Shown: positions 25,272-34,653 of the stretch, piece by piece
Layout of the letters: each line of letters opens with the position of its first letter
Numbering within the stretch: the stretch's first letter is position 1
NCBI RefSeq assembly: GCF_013170805.1
Contig: NZ_CP051293.1
Span: 2,796,001 to 2,860,000 of the forward strand
From: Mesorhizobium sp. NZP2077
GTDB taxonomy: Bacteria; Pseudomonadota; Alphaproteobacteria; Rhizobiales; Rhizobiaceae
Direction of reading: 5' to 3'
Length of the DNA: 64,000 nucleotides
Notes under the pieces: generated by a model
Seen by the model: the letters and a program-made list of their open reading frames with translations, nothing else
What the model was told of the DNA's origin: nothing
Database searches by the model: none
Translations under genes and position numbers: made by a program

Positions 25272-26327
25272 TCAGCCATCCAGCGGATGGCCGCAGGAAT
25301 GCCGTACCACCAGCCGGCACGGCAGTTTTCGAATGCCCGGCGCGGCGGGCTGGCCACCGACCAGTGAAAGCAGGGTCAGGCCCGCCTCGCGCCCGAGGGC
25401 GACGAGGTTCATGTCGACCGAGGTCAACGGCGGGCGGGTCGCTTCGGCGACGATCTCCCAATTGTCGAAGCCGATGACGCCGACATCATTGGGCACGCTC
25501 AAACCTCGCTCGCGCAACGCATCGATGACGCCGCGCGCGATCTGGTCATTGCCGCAGAAGACGGCGTCCGGCCTTTCGTGCTTTCCGTTGGGCAGTTTTG
25601 GGCCGTCGAACAATTGCGCCACCGCCTCATGGCCCCAGGCTTCCGACCAGGAGCCGAGCAGCGGCTCGGTCACCGGCAGCCCGTTTTCGGCGAGCACGTC
25701 GCGATAGGCCTCGGCGCGGGCGTGCACCACGGCAAAGCTCGCCGGCCCGCTGACATGGGCGATGCGCCTGCGGCCGAGCCGGCAGAAATGCTCGACCGCC
25801 AGCCGCGCGCCGCCGGCATCGTCGGAGACAAAGGCGACGGCGTCGGGATCGGGCTGGGTGAAGGCGTAGATCACCGGCACGCGCAGATTGGAGAGATCGA
25901 CAGGCAGATGGCGGTCGATGCGCTTGCCGGTGGCGATGATGCCGTCGACGCGCTTGTCGAGCATGGCGTCGACATGCAGTTGGCCAAGGCGCGGATCCTC
26001 CTCGACATTGCACAGGAACACCGAGACGCCATTGTCGACCAGCGCGTCCGAAATGCCCGACATCAGCGGCAACGAGAAGCGGCCATAGGTGTCGTTGGTG
26101 AGCAGGCCGACGGTGAAGGAGCGGCGCCTGAGCAGGCTCTGCGCCAGGCTGTTGGGGCGGAAGCCGAGGCTGCGCGCCGTCTCGCGGATGCGCTCGCGGG
26201 TCTCGGCGGTCATGCGCCCCTGGTCGTTGAGCGCCTTCGATGCGGTGGCAACGCTGACGCCGGCCTGCGCCGCCACGTCACGCAAGGTGACGGGCTTGGG
26301 AAAGACCGGGGCAGGTTCCGATGCCAT
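25272..26327 (-). CDS. LacI-family transcriptional regulator
   Basis: A 351-residue regulator: HTH and hinge at residues 13-67 (VTLRDVAAQAGVSVATASKAL, ending with LGFRPNSLAQSL), then a periplasmic-binding-protein-like effector domain with CGNDQIARGVIDAL and VIGFDNWEIVAEATRPPLTSV. It is upstream of, and co-oriented with, the binding-protein gene (64 bp gap). It therefore probably controls itself and the importer/GH127 operon in response to the imported sugar, via the AAAAGGTTTT-type sites upstream. Confidence 0.92.
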   Translation of the reverse strand: MASEPAPVFPKPVTLRDVAAQAGVSVATASKALNDQGRMTAETRERIRETARSLGFRPNSLAQSLLRRRSFTVGLLTNDTYGRFSLPLMSGISDALVDNGVSVFLCNVEEDPRLGQLHVDAMLDKRVDGIIATGKRIDRHLPVDLSNLRVPVIYAFTQPDPDAVAFVSDDAGGARLAVEHFCRLGRRRIAHVSGPASFAVVHARAEAYRDVLAENGLPVTEPLLGSWSEAWGHEAVAQLFDGPKLPNGKHERPDAVFCGNDQIARGVIDALRERGLSVPNDVGVIGFDNWEIVAEATRPPLTSVDMNLVALGREAGLTLLSLVGGQPAAPGIRKLPCRLVVRHSCGHPLDG

Positions 26328-26349
26328 AGCGCCGAGGAATCCTTAGTTG

Positions 26350-26431
26350 GGAAAAGGTTTTCTCACATAGGCCGGAACAAGGCCCGGCCAATGGCCGAGC
26401 CCGATCGGAACTGTTTGGAAAAACCTTTTCT
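26350..26431. promoter_or_regulatory. Two candidate LacI operators
   Basis: GAAAAGGTTTTC-like sites at 26351-26362 (AAAAGGTTTT) and, inverted, at 26419-26430 (AAAACCTTTT), centres 68 bp apart, just upstream of the LacI start. Symmetric A-tract/T-tract sites with a two-base centre are typical of LacI-family operators, and the spacing would allow looping. Confidence 0.6.
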
Positions 26432-26520
26432 CAAGTCAGGCTAGGCTAGATTGGGGCAGCGTTCAAGAGGAAAAGTGGTTTGGAGCTCTGATCACGCTAC
26501 CCGTTCTTGGCCTGGCGCTG

Positions 26521-26754
26521 GTGATAGGCCCGTTCTATGGACTTGGCCTCTATCTCGGCTCGCGCTTGTTCGGACGCACCAGTGAGCGCGGCTTTCGCTG
26601 GGCCTGTTACGGCCTCATCGCCACGGCGTCGATCGTCAGCCTCCGTGCTGGATTCCATTCTCGGCCGGTGAGCAGCTCCGCTCCCAAAGAGCAGTGCCGC
26701 AACGACGCCAAGCGGCATTTCGCAAAGTGTCGACAGAACCGCCGTCGGGCTTAA
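26521..26754 (+). CDS. Possible small membrane protein
   Basis: A 77-residue frame (MIGPFYGLGLYLGSRLFG) whose upstream in-frame codons continue a hydrophobic helix (LITLPVLGLALVIG) back to about 26487, so the true start may be earlier and non-ATG. A second hydrophobic stretch (CYGLIATASIVSL) follows. The C-terminus is basic and less protein-like. No family recognised; may be a gene or a remnant. Confidence 0.3.
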   Translation: MIGPFYGLGLYLGSRLFGRTSERGFRWACYGLIATASIVSLRAGFHSRPVSSSAPKEQCRNDAKRHFAKCRQNRRRA

Positions 26755-26792
26755 CTTTTCCGCAAGCATTTGCCCGTTAGGTCGAGGGCAAT

Positions 26793-26868
26793 GGCCTCGT
26801 GGCGGAGCGGCTACGCTGGAGACGGCAAATCTCTGAAGCCTCGGTTCGATCCCGAGGCGAGGCCTCCA
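26793..26868 (+). tRNA. tRNA-Cys-like gene (anticodon GCA), anomalous
   Basis: A 76-nt cloverleaf: acceptor GGCCTCG/CGAGGCC, discriminator T then encoded CCA; D-arm GCG/CGC with AGCGGCTA; anticodon stem GGAGA/TCTCT; loop CGGCAAA with anticodon GCA at 26825-26827; T arm CTCGG-TTCGATC-CCGAG. The body resembles alphaproteobacterial tRNA-Cys. Two faults argue against normal function. Position 33 is G instead of the near-universal U, and one extra G lies between T stem and acceptor (the T stem can extend to GCCTCGG/CCGAGGC). Probably a degenerate second copy. Confidence 0.55.
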
Positions 26869-27020
26869 AAAATCACATAGTCGAGAACCTGCGCCGGACC
26901 TCTTATCGCAGCCGATTTGCGCGGCTCCAGTCATGAAGGCGTAGGGTCAGCGTTAATACCGCCTATTTGCATTTGGCATGCAGGGCGCTCGCGAAAAGAG
27001 TGCTATGGAAGCGGGCGAGC

Positions 27021-27266
27021 ATGCTCGCTCCGATTTTCCCCGACATTCGAGGTTGTTTCGTGCGTGCACCGTCACTGCTGCCGGTCTTTGGAAAACTTGG
27101 TGTCAAGGCACGTGTGGCTGTTCTGGCCGCACCGGTCGCTTCGGCAGGCATGGTGCCGCGCTTGCGGGCGCTTCTGGCCGCGCATGGTGGCATGGTGCTG
27201 AAGCTGTCGGTGATCGCCTGGACGATACTGGTCCTGGGCGCGGTGTTTTTCATGATGCATGGCTGA
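27021..27266 (+). CDS. Small C-tail-anchored hypothetical protein
   Basis: An 81-residue frame starting MLAPIFPDIRGCFVRAP with a basic, Ala/Val-rich middle (KARVAVLAAPVASAG) and one hydrophobic helix at the C-terminus (VLKLSVIAWTILVLGAVFFM). A longer in-frame start at 26967 is possible. It is followed after 11 bp by another small gene in the same direction. No family recognised; moderate chance of being real. Confidence 0.45.
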   Translation: MLAPIFPDIRGCFVRAPSLLPVFGKLGVKARVAVLAAPVASAGMVPRLRALLAAHGGMVLKLSVIAWTILVLGAVFFMMHG

Positions 27267-27277
27267 GGCAAGCCAGC

Positions 27278-27469
27278 ATGGCCAATCGCTACACACTGCG
27301 CATGGAGCTTCCCCAGAGCTGGACGATCGTCGATGTATTCACCGGCCAGCCAGCCGTGGTCAGGCAAAAAGTGATGGTCGGCATGAGCCCGCGCGAGGCC
27401 GAGGACATGGTCGCGCAGATGAATATGCGCGACGTCAGGCGCCGGGAGAGGGCGGAGCGCAAGGATTGA
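27278..27469 (+). CDS. Small soluble hypothetical protein, 63 residues
   Basis: The frame MANRYTLRMELPQSWTIVDVFTG encodes a compact alpha/beta protein with VRQKVMVGMSPREAEDMVAQM and an Arg/Glu-rich tail. A purine-rich GAGGCAAGCC precedes the ATG. Composition and length fit a conserved small rhizobial protein. It lies in a run of three small plus-strand genes (27021-27755). Confidence 0.6.
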   Translation: MANRYTLRMELPQSWTIVDVFTGQPAVVRQKVMVGMSPREAEDMVAQMNMRDVRRRERAERKD

Positions 27470-27533
27470 ACTTTCCGGCTGCCGGCCCAAAGGGCGGGCC
27501 AAGACCCCGCCGAACCAAAACCAGAGGATTCCC

Positions 27534-27755
27534 GTGAGAGCGAGCCTGAGGCAAAAGATACTGGAGGTCTGCGACCGCAAGATCTCCGAAAAAGGGCCCG
27601 CCGTCGGCGTGTCGTTCTACGCGTTTTTCGCCAACAGGAACGACGACCCCGAACTGCTGATGGAAGCAGCGGAATGGTGGATCAGAACCCACCGCCTCGA
27701 TCATTTCGAAAAGGCCGCCAAGATACGCACGATGATCGAGGGCACGGAGCTTTAA
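27534..27755 (+). CDS. Small hypothetical protein, 73 residues, GTG start
   Basis: GTG at 27534 follows AGAGGA at good spacing. The sequence is helical and well composed: RQKILEVCDRKISEKGPAVGVSF at the N-terminus (partial), then DDPELLMEAAEWWIRTHRL and a C-terminal KAAKIRTMIEG. No family named. Likely cotranscribed with the 63-residue gene upstream (64 bp gap). Confidence 0.6.
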   Translation: MRASLRQKILEVCDRKISEKGPAVGVSFYAFFANRNDDPELLMEAAEWWIRTHRLDHFEKAAKIRTMIEGTEL

Positions 27756-27822
27756 TCTTTGTTTCTATGCATGTCGTTGTCTCAAAACCGGGGTCACTTT
27801 TGAGCGACATGCATTGGGCTGA

Positions 27823-28089
27823 TCAGCCGAAGTCGGCGGCCGTCAGCACATACATGCTCTTGCGGGTGCGGTCGTAGGCCTTCGACGCCACGTCGCGGAT
27901 GGCGCTGCTCTGCGTGTCGAATGTGGCGAGGTAGCCGGCCTCGTTGGCCGCGGTTGCCGGCTGCATCCGGGTCATCGCGTCGGCGGCGACCGAGAAGGAA
28001 ATCTGGAACATGCCGTCATGGCCGACGAAACGTATGCGCTTGCCGGCTTCGTCATAGCTGCGGCTGCGGTTGGGGAAGGTGAGGCTCAT
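27823..28089 (-). CDS. DUF1488 protein
   Basis: An 88-residue protein matching DUF1488: MSLTFPNRSRSYDEAGKRI, VGHDGMFQISFSV and the C-terminal DVASKAYDRTRKSMYVLTAADF block. The family has no established role. ATG overlaps the TGA of the upstream basic protein (4-bp overlap), so the two form a coupled pair. Confidence 0.82.
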   Translation of the reverse strand: MSLTFPNRSRSYDEAGKRIRFVGHDGMFQISFSVAADAMTRMQPATAANEAGYLATFDTQSSAIRDVASKAYDRTRKSMYVLTAADFG

Positions 28090-28340
28090 GTCTTGACCTC
28101 CGTTGTGGCGGCCTTCTTGGTCGCGCGCTTCTTCTTCGGCGTCGGGTTCAGGGCTTCGGCAACCCGGTCGGCCTCTTCCTTGGCCAACCGCAAAATCCTG
28201 AGTTTCGCCGTCTTGATCTCCCTGGCCTTTGCCTCGGACATGTACTCGGCGGTTGCCTTGTTGCGCTCGGCCGTCTTCTTCTGCTTGTCGACAAAGCGGG
28301 CTTCAGCTTTTTCCATGATCGTCTGATTGCCATCGGCCAT
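28086..28340 (-). CDS. Small lysine-rich protein coupled to DUF1488
   Basis: An 84-residue, strongly charged helical protein (KQKKTAERNKATAEYMSEAK, then LRILRLAKEEADRVAEAL) with a tail PTPKKKRATKKAAT typical of nucleic-acid-binding extensions. Related rhizobial proteins are often labelled transcriptional regulators without proof. Gene pair with DUF1488; a divergent promoter region separates it from groES. Confidence 0.65.
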   Translation of the reverse strand: MADGNQTIMEKAEARFVDKQKKTAERNKATAEYMSEAKAREIKTAKLRILRLAKEEADRVAEALNPTPKKKRATKKAATTEVKT

Positions 28341-28507
28341 CGAACAAATCTCCCTTGCGTTTGAAATCGTGAAAGCGAACTTGTCCGATAAATAGGCACT
28401 CGACCGGCAAAATTCAATTTTTTGAATTATTTATGCCATTTGCGATATCATGAAATCGCCGATCGAAATAATACTTTTCAATATTTCATCGAGCCCGCGA
28501 ATAATTT

Positions 28508-28534
28508 TTGGCACTCCTATCTATCGAGTGCCAA
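28508..28534 (+). promoter_or_regulatory. CIRCE element (HrcA operator) of groESL
   Basis: TTGGCACTC, nine bases, GAGTGCCAA: a perfect 9-bp inverted repeat differing from the CIRCE consensus (TTAGCACTC-N9-GAGTGCTAA) by one symmetric base pair. It lies 55 bp before groES, the expected place. It shows heat-shock control by HrcA. Confidence 0.93.
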
Positions 28535-28588
28535 AGCGCCTATATGGGGGAAGCGGCCGCCTATGCCGGCCCCAGAAAGAAGTTTTTC

Positions 28589-28903
28589 ATGAAGTTTCGG
28601 CCACTCCACGACCGCGTCGTCATCCGGCGCGCCGAAGGCGATATCAAATCCAAGGGCGGCATCATCATTCCCGACAATGCCAAGGAAAAGCCGCAGGAAG
28701 GCGAAGTCGTCGCGGTCGGCCCCGGCGCACGTGACGAAAACGGCGCGCTTGTTCCGCTCGACGTCAAGGCAGGCGACATGATCCTCTTCGGCAAATGGTC
28801 GGGCACCGAGGTCAAGATCGATGGTGAGGACCTTCTGATCATGAAGGAAGCCGACATTATGGGCGTCATCGAAAAGAGCGTCGAAGCCAAGAAGGCCGCT
28901 TAA
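28589..28903 (+). CDS. groES: Co-chaperonin GroES
   Basis: A 104-residue Hsp10: [18 protein letters not shown], mobile loop [19 protein letters not shown] and [20 protein letters not shown]. Forms the heptameric lid on GroEL. The ATG at 28589 is standard; a TTG-initiated extension would run through the CIRCE operator and is rejected. Followed after 73 bp by groEL in one operon controlled by CIRCE. In rhizobia with several groESL copies, those with CIRCE are the HrcA-regulated set. Confidence 0.98.
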   Translation: MKFRPLHDRVVIRRAEGDIKSKGGIIIPDNAKEKPQEGEVVAVGPGARDENGALVPLDVKAGDMILFGKWSGTEVKIDGEDLLIMKEADIMGVIEKSVEAKKAA

Positions 28904-28970
28904 CTCCAAGAGGAGCCGGCACTTGTCAGGCTCCGGCGAGCGGCTCACCCCACCATACGAACGGGATTGA

Positions 28971-30608
<1,638 letters not shown>

Positions 30609-30625
30609 AATTCAGCCGGTCTGCG

Positions 30626-30651
30626 AAGGTGGCTTCTCAGGAGCCACCTTT
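30626..30651 (+). terminator. Terminator after groEL
   Basis: Perfect 9-bp stem AAGGTGGCT/AGCCACCTT with a 7-nt loop, 18 bp past the groEL stop; the T run is short (TTTC). Confidence 0.6.
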
Positions 30652-30757
30652 CGGATCTGACCTGGATCTGGCCAAGCCAGCTCTACACTGGAGTTGAAAT
30701 GATTACCGCCGGGGGATTTCTCCCGGCGCACAGGCCTCTAGCCCAGGAGACGGATCC

Positions 30758-30916
30758 ATGATCACGTTCGTGCGGAAGCCAGAGACGGTCGTCACGACCG
30801 AAAAAACCGAGGAAAGCCGCTTCGACCGCATCCGCAGGATTGCCGCCGACAAGCACAAGAAATCCGATTCCGACACGGCAACGCCACCAAAGAGCGAGCC
30901 CAAACGCCCGATGTAG
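30758..30916 (+). CDS. Small charged protein, 52 residues
   Basis: ATG at 30758 with GGAGA six bases upstream. Sequence MITFVRKPETVVTTEKTEE then SRFDRIRRIAADKHKKSDSD and a Pro/Lys-rich tail ending KRPM. Soluble, highly charged, probably partly disordered. Too short for default gene calls. No family recognised. It ends just before the convergent glycosylase gene. Confidence 0.55.
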   Translation: MITFVRKPETVVTTEKTEESRFDRIRRIAADKHKKSDSDTATPPKSEPKRPM

Positions 30917-30926
30917 GCGACAGCGA

Positions 30927-31496
30927 TCAGATCGCGACTTGCGATCGCCGGAAGCAGCCGGTGGCGTGGTCGTTGACGATACCGAATGCCTGCATCCAGG
31001 CATAGGCGATGGTCGGGCCGACGAATTTGAAGCCGCGCCGCTTCATCTCCTTGGAAATCCGTTCGGAGAGTGGCGATGAGGCGATCCAGCCGTGGCCATC
31101 GCTTTTGAGCACCTTGTCATCGGTGAACGACCAGCAGAAGTCGGCAAAGCTCTCGCCGCGCTCCGCCATCTCGCAGAAGATCTGCGCGCCGCGGATCGTC
31201 GCTTCGATCTTGGCGCGGGCGCGGATGATGCCGGGATCGGCCATCAGCCGCTCGATATCGGCCGCGCCGAAGCGCGCGACTTTCCGTGGATCGAAACCGG
31301 CGAAGGCGGCGCGAAAGGCTTCGCGTTTCCTGAGCACGATGATCCAGGCGAGGCCGGCCTGAAAGCCTTCCAGCATCAGCATTTCCCACAGCATGCGGGG
31401 ATCACGCTGCGGAACGCCCCATTCCTCGTCGTGATAGGCGCGCATCAGCGGGTCGCCTTCGGCCCAGCCGCTGCGATGATGTGCGTGAATGTCCAT
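30927..31496 (-). CDS. DNA-3-methyladenine glycosylase I (Tag-like)
   Basis: A 189-residue HhH-type base-excision enzyme: GWAEGDPLMRAYHDEEWGVP, WEMLMLEGFQAGLAWIIVLRKR (partial), then FVGPTIAYAWMQAFGIVNDH and HATGCF near the end. In E. coli Tag, Zn is bound by Cys4, His17, His175 and Cys179. Here His of AYHDEEWG and His/Cys of DHATGC are present, but the N-terminal Cys is Ser (RSGWAEGD instead of RCGW). It removes 3-methyladenine from DNA. The Ser substitution may weaken the zinc snap. Confidence 0.88.
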   Translation of the reverse strand: MDIHAHHRSGWAEGDPLMRAYHDEEWGVPQRDPRMLWEMLMLEGFQAGLAWIIVLRKREAFRAAFAGFDPRKVARFGAADIERLMADPGIIRARAKIEATIRGAQIFCEMAERGESFADFCWSFTDDKVLKSDGHGWIASSPLSERISKEMKRRGFKFVGPTIAYAWMQAFGIVNDHATGCFRRSQVAI

Positions 31497-31508
31497 CTCG
31501 GTCCTCCG

Positions 31509-31795
31509 TCACGCGATAGTGTGGCGAACCGGCGCCACGGTCCAGTCCACCGTGCGCTGGCCGATCATGCCATGCACCGGCGAGTGGCCCATCTCGGTCA
31601 TGATGCCGCCGGCCGCCTTGCGACCGGCCTCGACTGAAGCCCAGAGCAGCACGTCGACCATGGTGCCGTCATCGCGCTCGGCGATGCGGCGGGATCGAAA
31701 ACCCGGCTGGCGCTTCAGCCAGGCGTGGCGGTGATGAACCCGGCGCAGGACTGGCCGTTCAGCCTGAAGGTCGTCACTTCGATCGCTTCGGTCAT
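31509..31795 (-). pseudogene. Small conserved gene broken by a frameshift
   Basis: ATG at 31795 (GGAGAG upstream) starts MTEAIEVTTFRLNGQSCAGF then runs to TPG and a stop. The following DNA continues in another frame as WLKRQPGFRSRRIAERDDGT, later GHSPVHGMIGQRTVDWTVAP, to TGA at 31509. The total of 287 nt is one short of a codon multiple. A deletion of about 13 nt after FITA would restore a 99-residue protein. Family name not certain (antibiotic-monooxygenase-like small protein). It lies 19 bp after the SDR gene, so it was once in that operon. Confidence 0.75.
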
Positions 31796-31814
31796 GTCAT
31801 CTCTCCGTTGGTGC

Positions 31815-32549
31815 TCAGCCCTGCGCCGTCGGGCGCACGACCAGCTCGTTGACGTCGACGCCATCCGGCTGGCCAATGGCAAAGCCGATTGCCTCGGCAA
31901 TCGCGCTTGGCGGGATGGAGGATTGATCCAGCATGGCGCGGGCGCCGGCCTCGACTTGCGGATTGGCGATGCCATCGAACAGTTCGGTGCGGGTGAGGCC
32001 CGGGCTGACCACGGTCACGCGAAGGTCGCGGCTTTCCTGGCGTAGCCCTTCCGACAGCGCCCTGACGGCGAATTTGGTGGCGCTGTAGACCGCGGCCGTC
32101 GGATCGACCCGATGTCCGGAGACGGAGGCGACGTTGATGATGTGGCCGGATTTCTGTTCGGTCATGATGGGCAGCACGGCGGCGATGCCGTTGAGCACGC
32201 CACGCAGATTGACATCGATCATGCGGTTCCAGTCGTCGACGCGCAACTCGGCCATGAACGACAGCGGCATCACGCCGGCATTGTTGACCAGCACGTCGAT
32301 CCGGCCATGGCGTTGACGGGCCGTGGCAACGAAAATTTTCACGCTGTCGAGGTCGGTGACATCGAGTTCGTGGGAACATGCCTTGCCGCCGGCCAGTTCG
32401 ATGTCCCGCGCGATCGCCGTGATCCGGTCGATGCGCCGGGCGCCGAGCACGATGCTGTGGCCACGCTCCGCGAGGTGGTGGGCCGTGGCTGCGCCGATGC
32501 CGCTCGAGGCGCCGGTGATCAGCACGACCTTGCTGGGTGAACTTGTCAT
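31815..32549 (-). CDS. SDR-family oxidoreductase
   Basis: A 244-residue classical short-chain dehydrogenase: VLITGASSGIGAATAHHLAE (partial) is the nucleotide site, VLVNNAGVM the NNAG motif, NVASVSGH the catalytic Ser and YSATKFAVRAL the Tyr/Lys pair. C-terminal VDVNELVVRPTAQ is characteristic of the YdfG-like subgroup. ATG at 32549 chosen over an in-frame ATG 30 bp upstream. Divergent from the AraC-type regulator, with a direct-repeat site between them, so it is the likely target of that regulator. Confidence 0.92.
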   Translation of the reverse strand: MTSSPSKVVLITGASSGIGAATAHHLAERGHSIVLGARRIDRITAIARDIELAGGKACSHELDVTDLDSVKIFVATARQRHGRIDVLVNNAGVMPLSFMAELRVDDWNRMIDVNLRGVLNGIAAVLPIMTEQKSGHIINVASVSGHRVDPTAAVYSATKFAVRALSEGLRQESRDLRVTVVSPGLTRTELFDGIANPQVEAGARAMLDQSSIPPSAIAEAIGFAIGQPDGVDVNELVVRPTAQG

Positions 32550-32628
32550 GAAAGGCTCCGCCTGTTGGTTGGGAGCCAAGCTCCCGATGGCGGCGTTATG
32601 CGACGGGGCGGTCGCCGGGCGTTATCGC

Positions 32629-32659
32629 GATCCTGCAAGATTCATGCATGATCCTGCAA
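32629..32659. promoter_or_regulatory. Direct-repeat site, probable AraC-regulator operator
   Basis: GATCCTGCAA occurs at 32629-32638 and again at 32650-32659, 21 bp apart (two helical turns), in the divergent region between the SDR gene and the AraC-type gene. Two same-direction half sites are the usual layout for AraC-family activators. The site would lie under the longest possible AraC reading frame, arguing for a later start. Confidence 0.7.
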
Positions 32660-32692
32660 AGATCGGCTGGCGCCGCTGGCCGGGATTGCAGG

Positions 32693-33625
32693 ATGGGATA
32701 TGATCGTCGTCATGATGATTTCGAAGACTTCAGGTGGCTTTTGACGACTGCACACGACCCTTATGGCGAGATGGCGTCGATCATCGCCCGCTTCACGGGG
32801 GAGGACGAGGAGTGCGCGACGGCGATCGACACCTTGTTCTTCAGCCGGCGTTCCTCGACCGACAAAAGCGTCTACACCGCGCAATGGCCGTGCTTCGCGC
32901 TGGTCGTGCAGGGCGCCAAAAGCCTGGCACTCGGATCGGAACTCCATACCTATGGCGTTGGCGATTACCTGGTCGTGTCGCTTGACTTGCCAGTCGTATC
33001 GCGGGTGACAGAGGCGAGCCCGCAGGTGCCGAACCTTGGGCTTGGCCTCAGGATCGAGCCGGAGCGGCTGAAGGACCTGTTCGGCCGCATCGGCATGGCG
33101 CCGGCCGCGCCGCACGAGATGCGGGCGGTGGGGGTCAACAAGGCGCCGCCTGATTTGCTCGATGCTGTCGTGCGGCTGCTGCGTCTGCTGGACCGACCAC
33201 GGGATATTCCCGCCATGGCACCATTGATCGAGCAGGAAATCCTTTATCGCGTGGCGACTGGTCCGTTCGGTCCGGCACTGCTGCAGATCGCCATGCTGGA
33301 AACGCCGACCAACCGGATTGCCCAGGCGATCGCGTGGCTGCGGCTGAATTTCGCGCGGCCGTTGCGTATCGAGGAACTGGCACAGCTTGTCGGCATGAGC
33401 CCGTCCTCGCTGCATCATCACTTCAAGGCGGTGACGGCGATGACGCCGATGCAGTATCAAAAACAGCTGCGCCTCTATGAAGCGCGGCGGCTGATGCTGA
33501 CGGAGCGGCTGGATGTCGGCTCGGCTGGCTACAGCGTCGGCTATCAAAGCCCGTCGCAGTTCAGCCGGGAATACAGCCGGCTCTACGGCCGCCCGCCGCT
33601 GCGCGATGTCATGGTAAGCCGGTAG
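32693..33625 (+). CDS. AraC-family regulator divergent from an SDR gene
   Basis: About 310 residues. An N-terminal AraC_N-type cupin domain holds QWPCFALVVQGAKSLALG and HTYGVGDYLVVSLDLPV. The C-terminal double HTH holds RIEELAQLVGMSPSSLHHHFK and MTPMQYQKQLRLYEARRLML, ending YQSPSQFSREYSRLYGRPP. The start is uncertain. The frame opens at 32648 but that overlaps the operator; ATG 32693, or TTG 32741 with AGGTGG upstream, are better. Likely activates the divergent SDR operon in response to a small molecule. Confidence 0.85.
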   Translation: MGYDRRHDDFEDFRWLLTTAHDPYGEMASIIARFTGEDEECATAIDTLFFSRRSSTDKSVYTAQWPCFALVVQGAKSLALGSELHTYGVGDYLVVSLDLPVVSRVTEASPQVPNLGLGLRIEPERLKDLFGRIGMAPAAPHEMRAVGVNKAPPDLLDAVVRLLRLLDRPRDIPAMAPLIEQEILYRVATGPFGPALLQIAMLETPTNRIAQAIAWLRLNFARPLRIEELAQLVGMSPSSLHHHFKAVTAMTPMQYQKQLRLYEARRLMLTERLDVGSAGYSVGYQSPSQFSREYSRLYGRPPLRDVMVSR

Positions 33626-33758
33626 GACCACAGACACATACAGCGCGCCGGCAAGAGGCCGCTGGCGGGCTCCGGTCGATCCCACGCCAAACCGCAAGAT
33701 CGGTCGAGCGTGTCCTGCATGGGAGCGCCTAATTGGGGTCGCCACGGAGGAACAGACG

Positions 33759-34643
33759 TTGAAGGCGGCGCTTGAAAACTACCATGCCCGGATGCAGCGG
33801 GTGCTGGACCATATAGACCAGCATCTGGATGACGATCTGGATCTGGAAGCGTTGAGCGGCGTCGCGGCGTTCTCGAAATACCATTTCCACCGGCAGTTCA
33901 CGTCAACCTTCGGGGTGTCCGTGCATCGCTATGTCCAACTCGCCCGCTTGAAGCGCGCTTCATATAGGCTTGCCGGGAACGACGCCGAAAGCGTCACCGA
34001 TATAGCGATGGATGCCGGTTACGACGCCCCGGATGCCTTCGCCCGCGCCTTCCGGCAACGGTTCGGACAATCGCCTTCGTCGTTCCGGAAATCTCCCGAT
34101 TGGGGAGCGTGGCTCATGGCCTTCGGGCCCTTCGACAAAGCAAGGAACACGCTCATGCAGATAATCTTTGACCATAACGACGTGATGATCCGCGATGTGC
34201 CGCCAACGCCGGTGGCTGTCATGGAGCATCGCGGCGACCGGGCGACGCTCCAGGACACCATCCAGCGGTTCATCGCCTGGCGCAAAGCCCACGGCCTGTC
34301 GCCGCAGACAAGCCCGACCTTCAACATCTTCCGTTCCGAAAGGGAGCCCGCGGTCGCGGCCGATTACAGCATGGACATTTGTGTCGGGACCGATCAGCCG
34401 ATCGATGAGAATGACGGGCAGATGAAGGCCGGCGTGATCCCCGGCGGACGCTGCGCGGTGCTGCGCTACCCCGGCAACACCAACAATCTCGAGCCCGCGG
34501 CACTCTATCTTTATCGTGAATGGCTTCCGGCCAGCGGCGAGGAAGTGCGCGACGTCCCAGTCTATTGCCAACGACACCTGTCCCTCCTGGCGGAAGGGCC
34601 GCTGCACGAAGTGGTCGTTGAACTTTTTCTGCCTCTGAAATAG
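33759..34643 (+). CDS. AraC regulator with GyrI-like domain
   Basis: A 294-residue protein of the Rob/TetD-like type: the DNA-binding domain is N-terminal (residues about 8-112: FSKYHFHRQFTSTFGVSVHRY, YDAPDAFARAFRQRFGQSPS). A GyrI-like effector domain follows (residues about 140-293: PVAVMEHRGDRATLQ, PGGRCAVLRYPG). TTG start at 33759 with GGAGGA upstream. Such regulators respond to drugs or lipophilic cations. No clear target gene adjoins it. Confidence 0.9.
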   Translation: MKAALENYHARMQRVLDHIDQHLDDDLDLEALSGVAAFSKYHFHRQFTSTFGVSVHRYVQLARLKRASYRLAGNDAESVTDIAMDAGYDAPDAFARAFRQRFGQSPSSFRKSPDWGAWLMAFGPFDKARNTLMQIIFDHNDVMIRDVPPTPVAVMEHRGDRATLQDTIQRFIAWRKAHGLSPQTSPTFNIFRSEREPAVAADYSMDICVGTDQPIDENDGQMKAGVIPGGRCAVLRYPGNTNNLEPAALYLYREWLPASGEEVRDVPVYCQRHLSLLAEGPLHEVVVELFLPLK

Positions 34644-34653
34644 CGGCTTGTCG

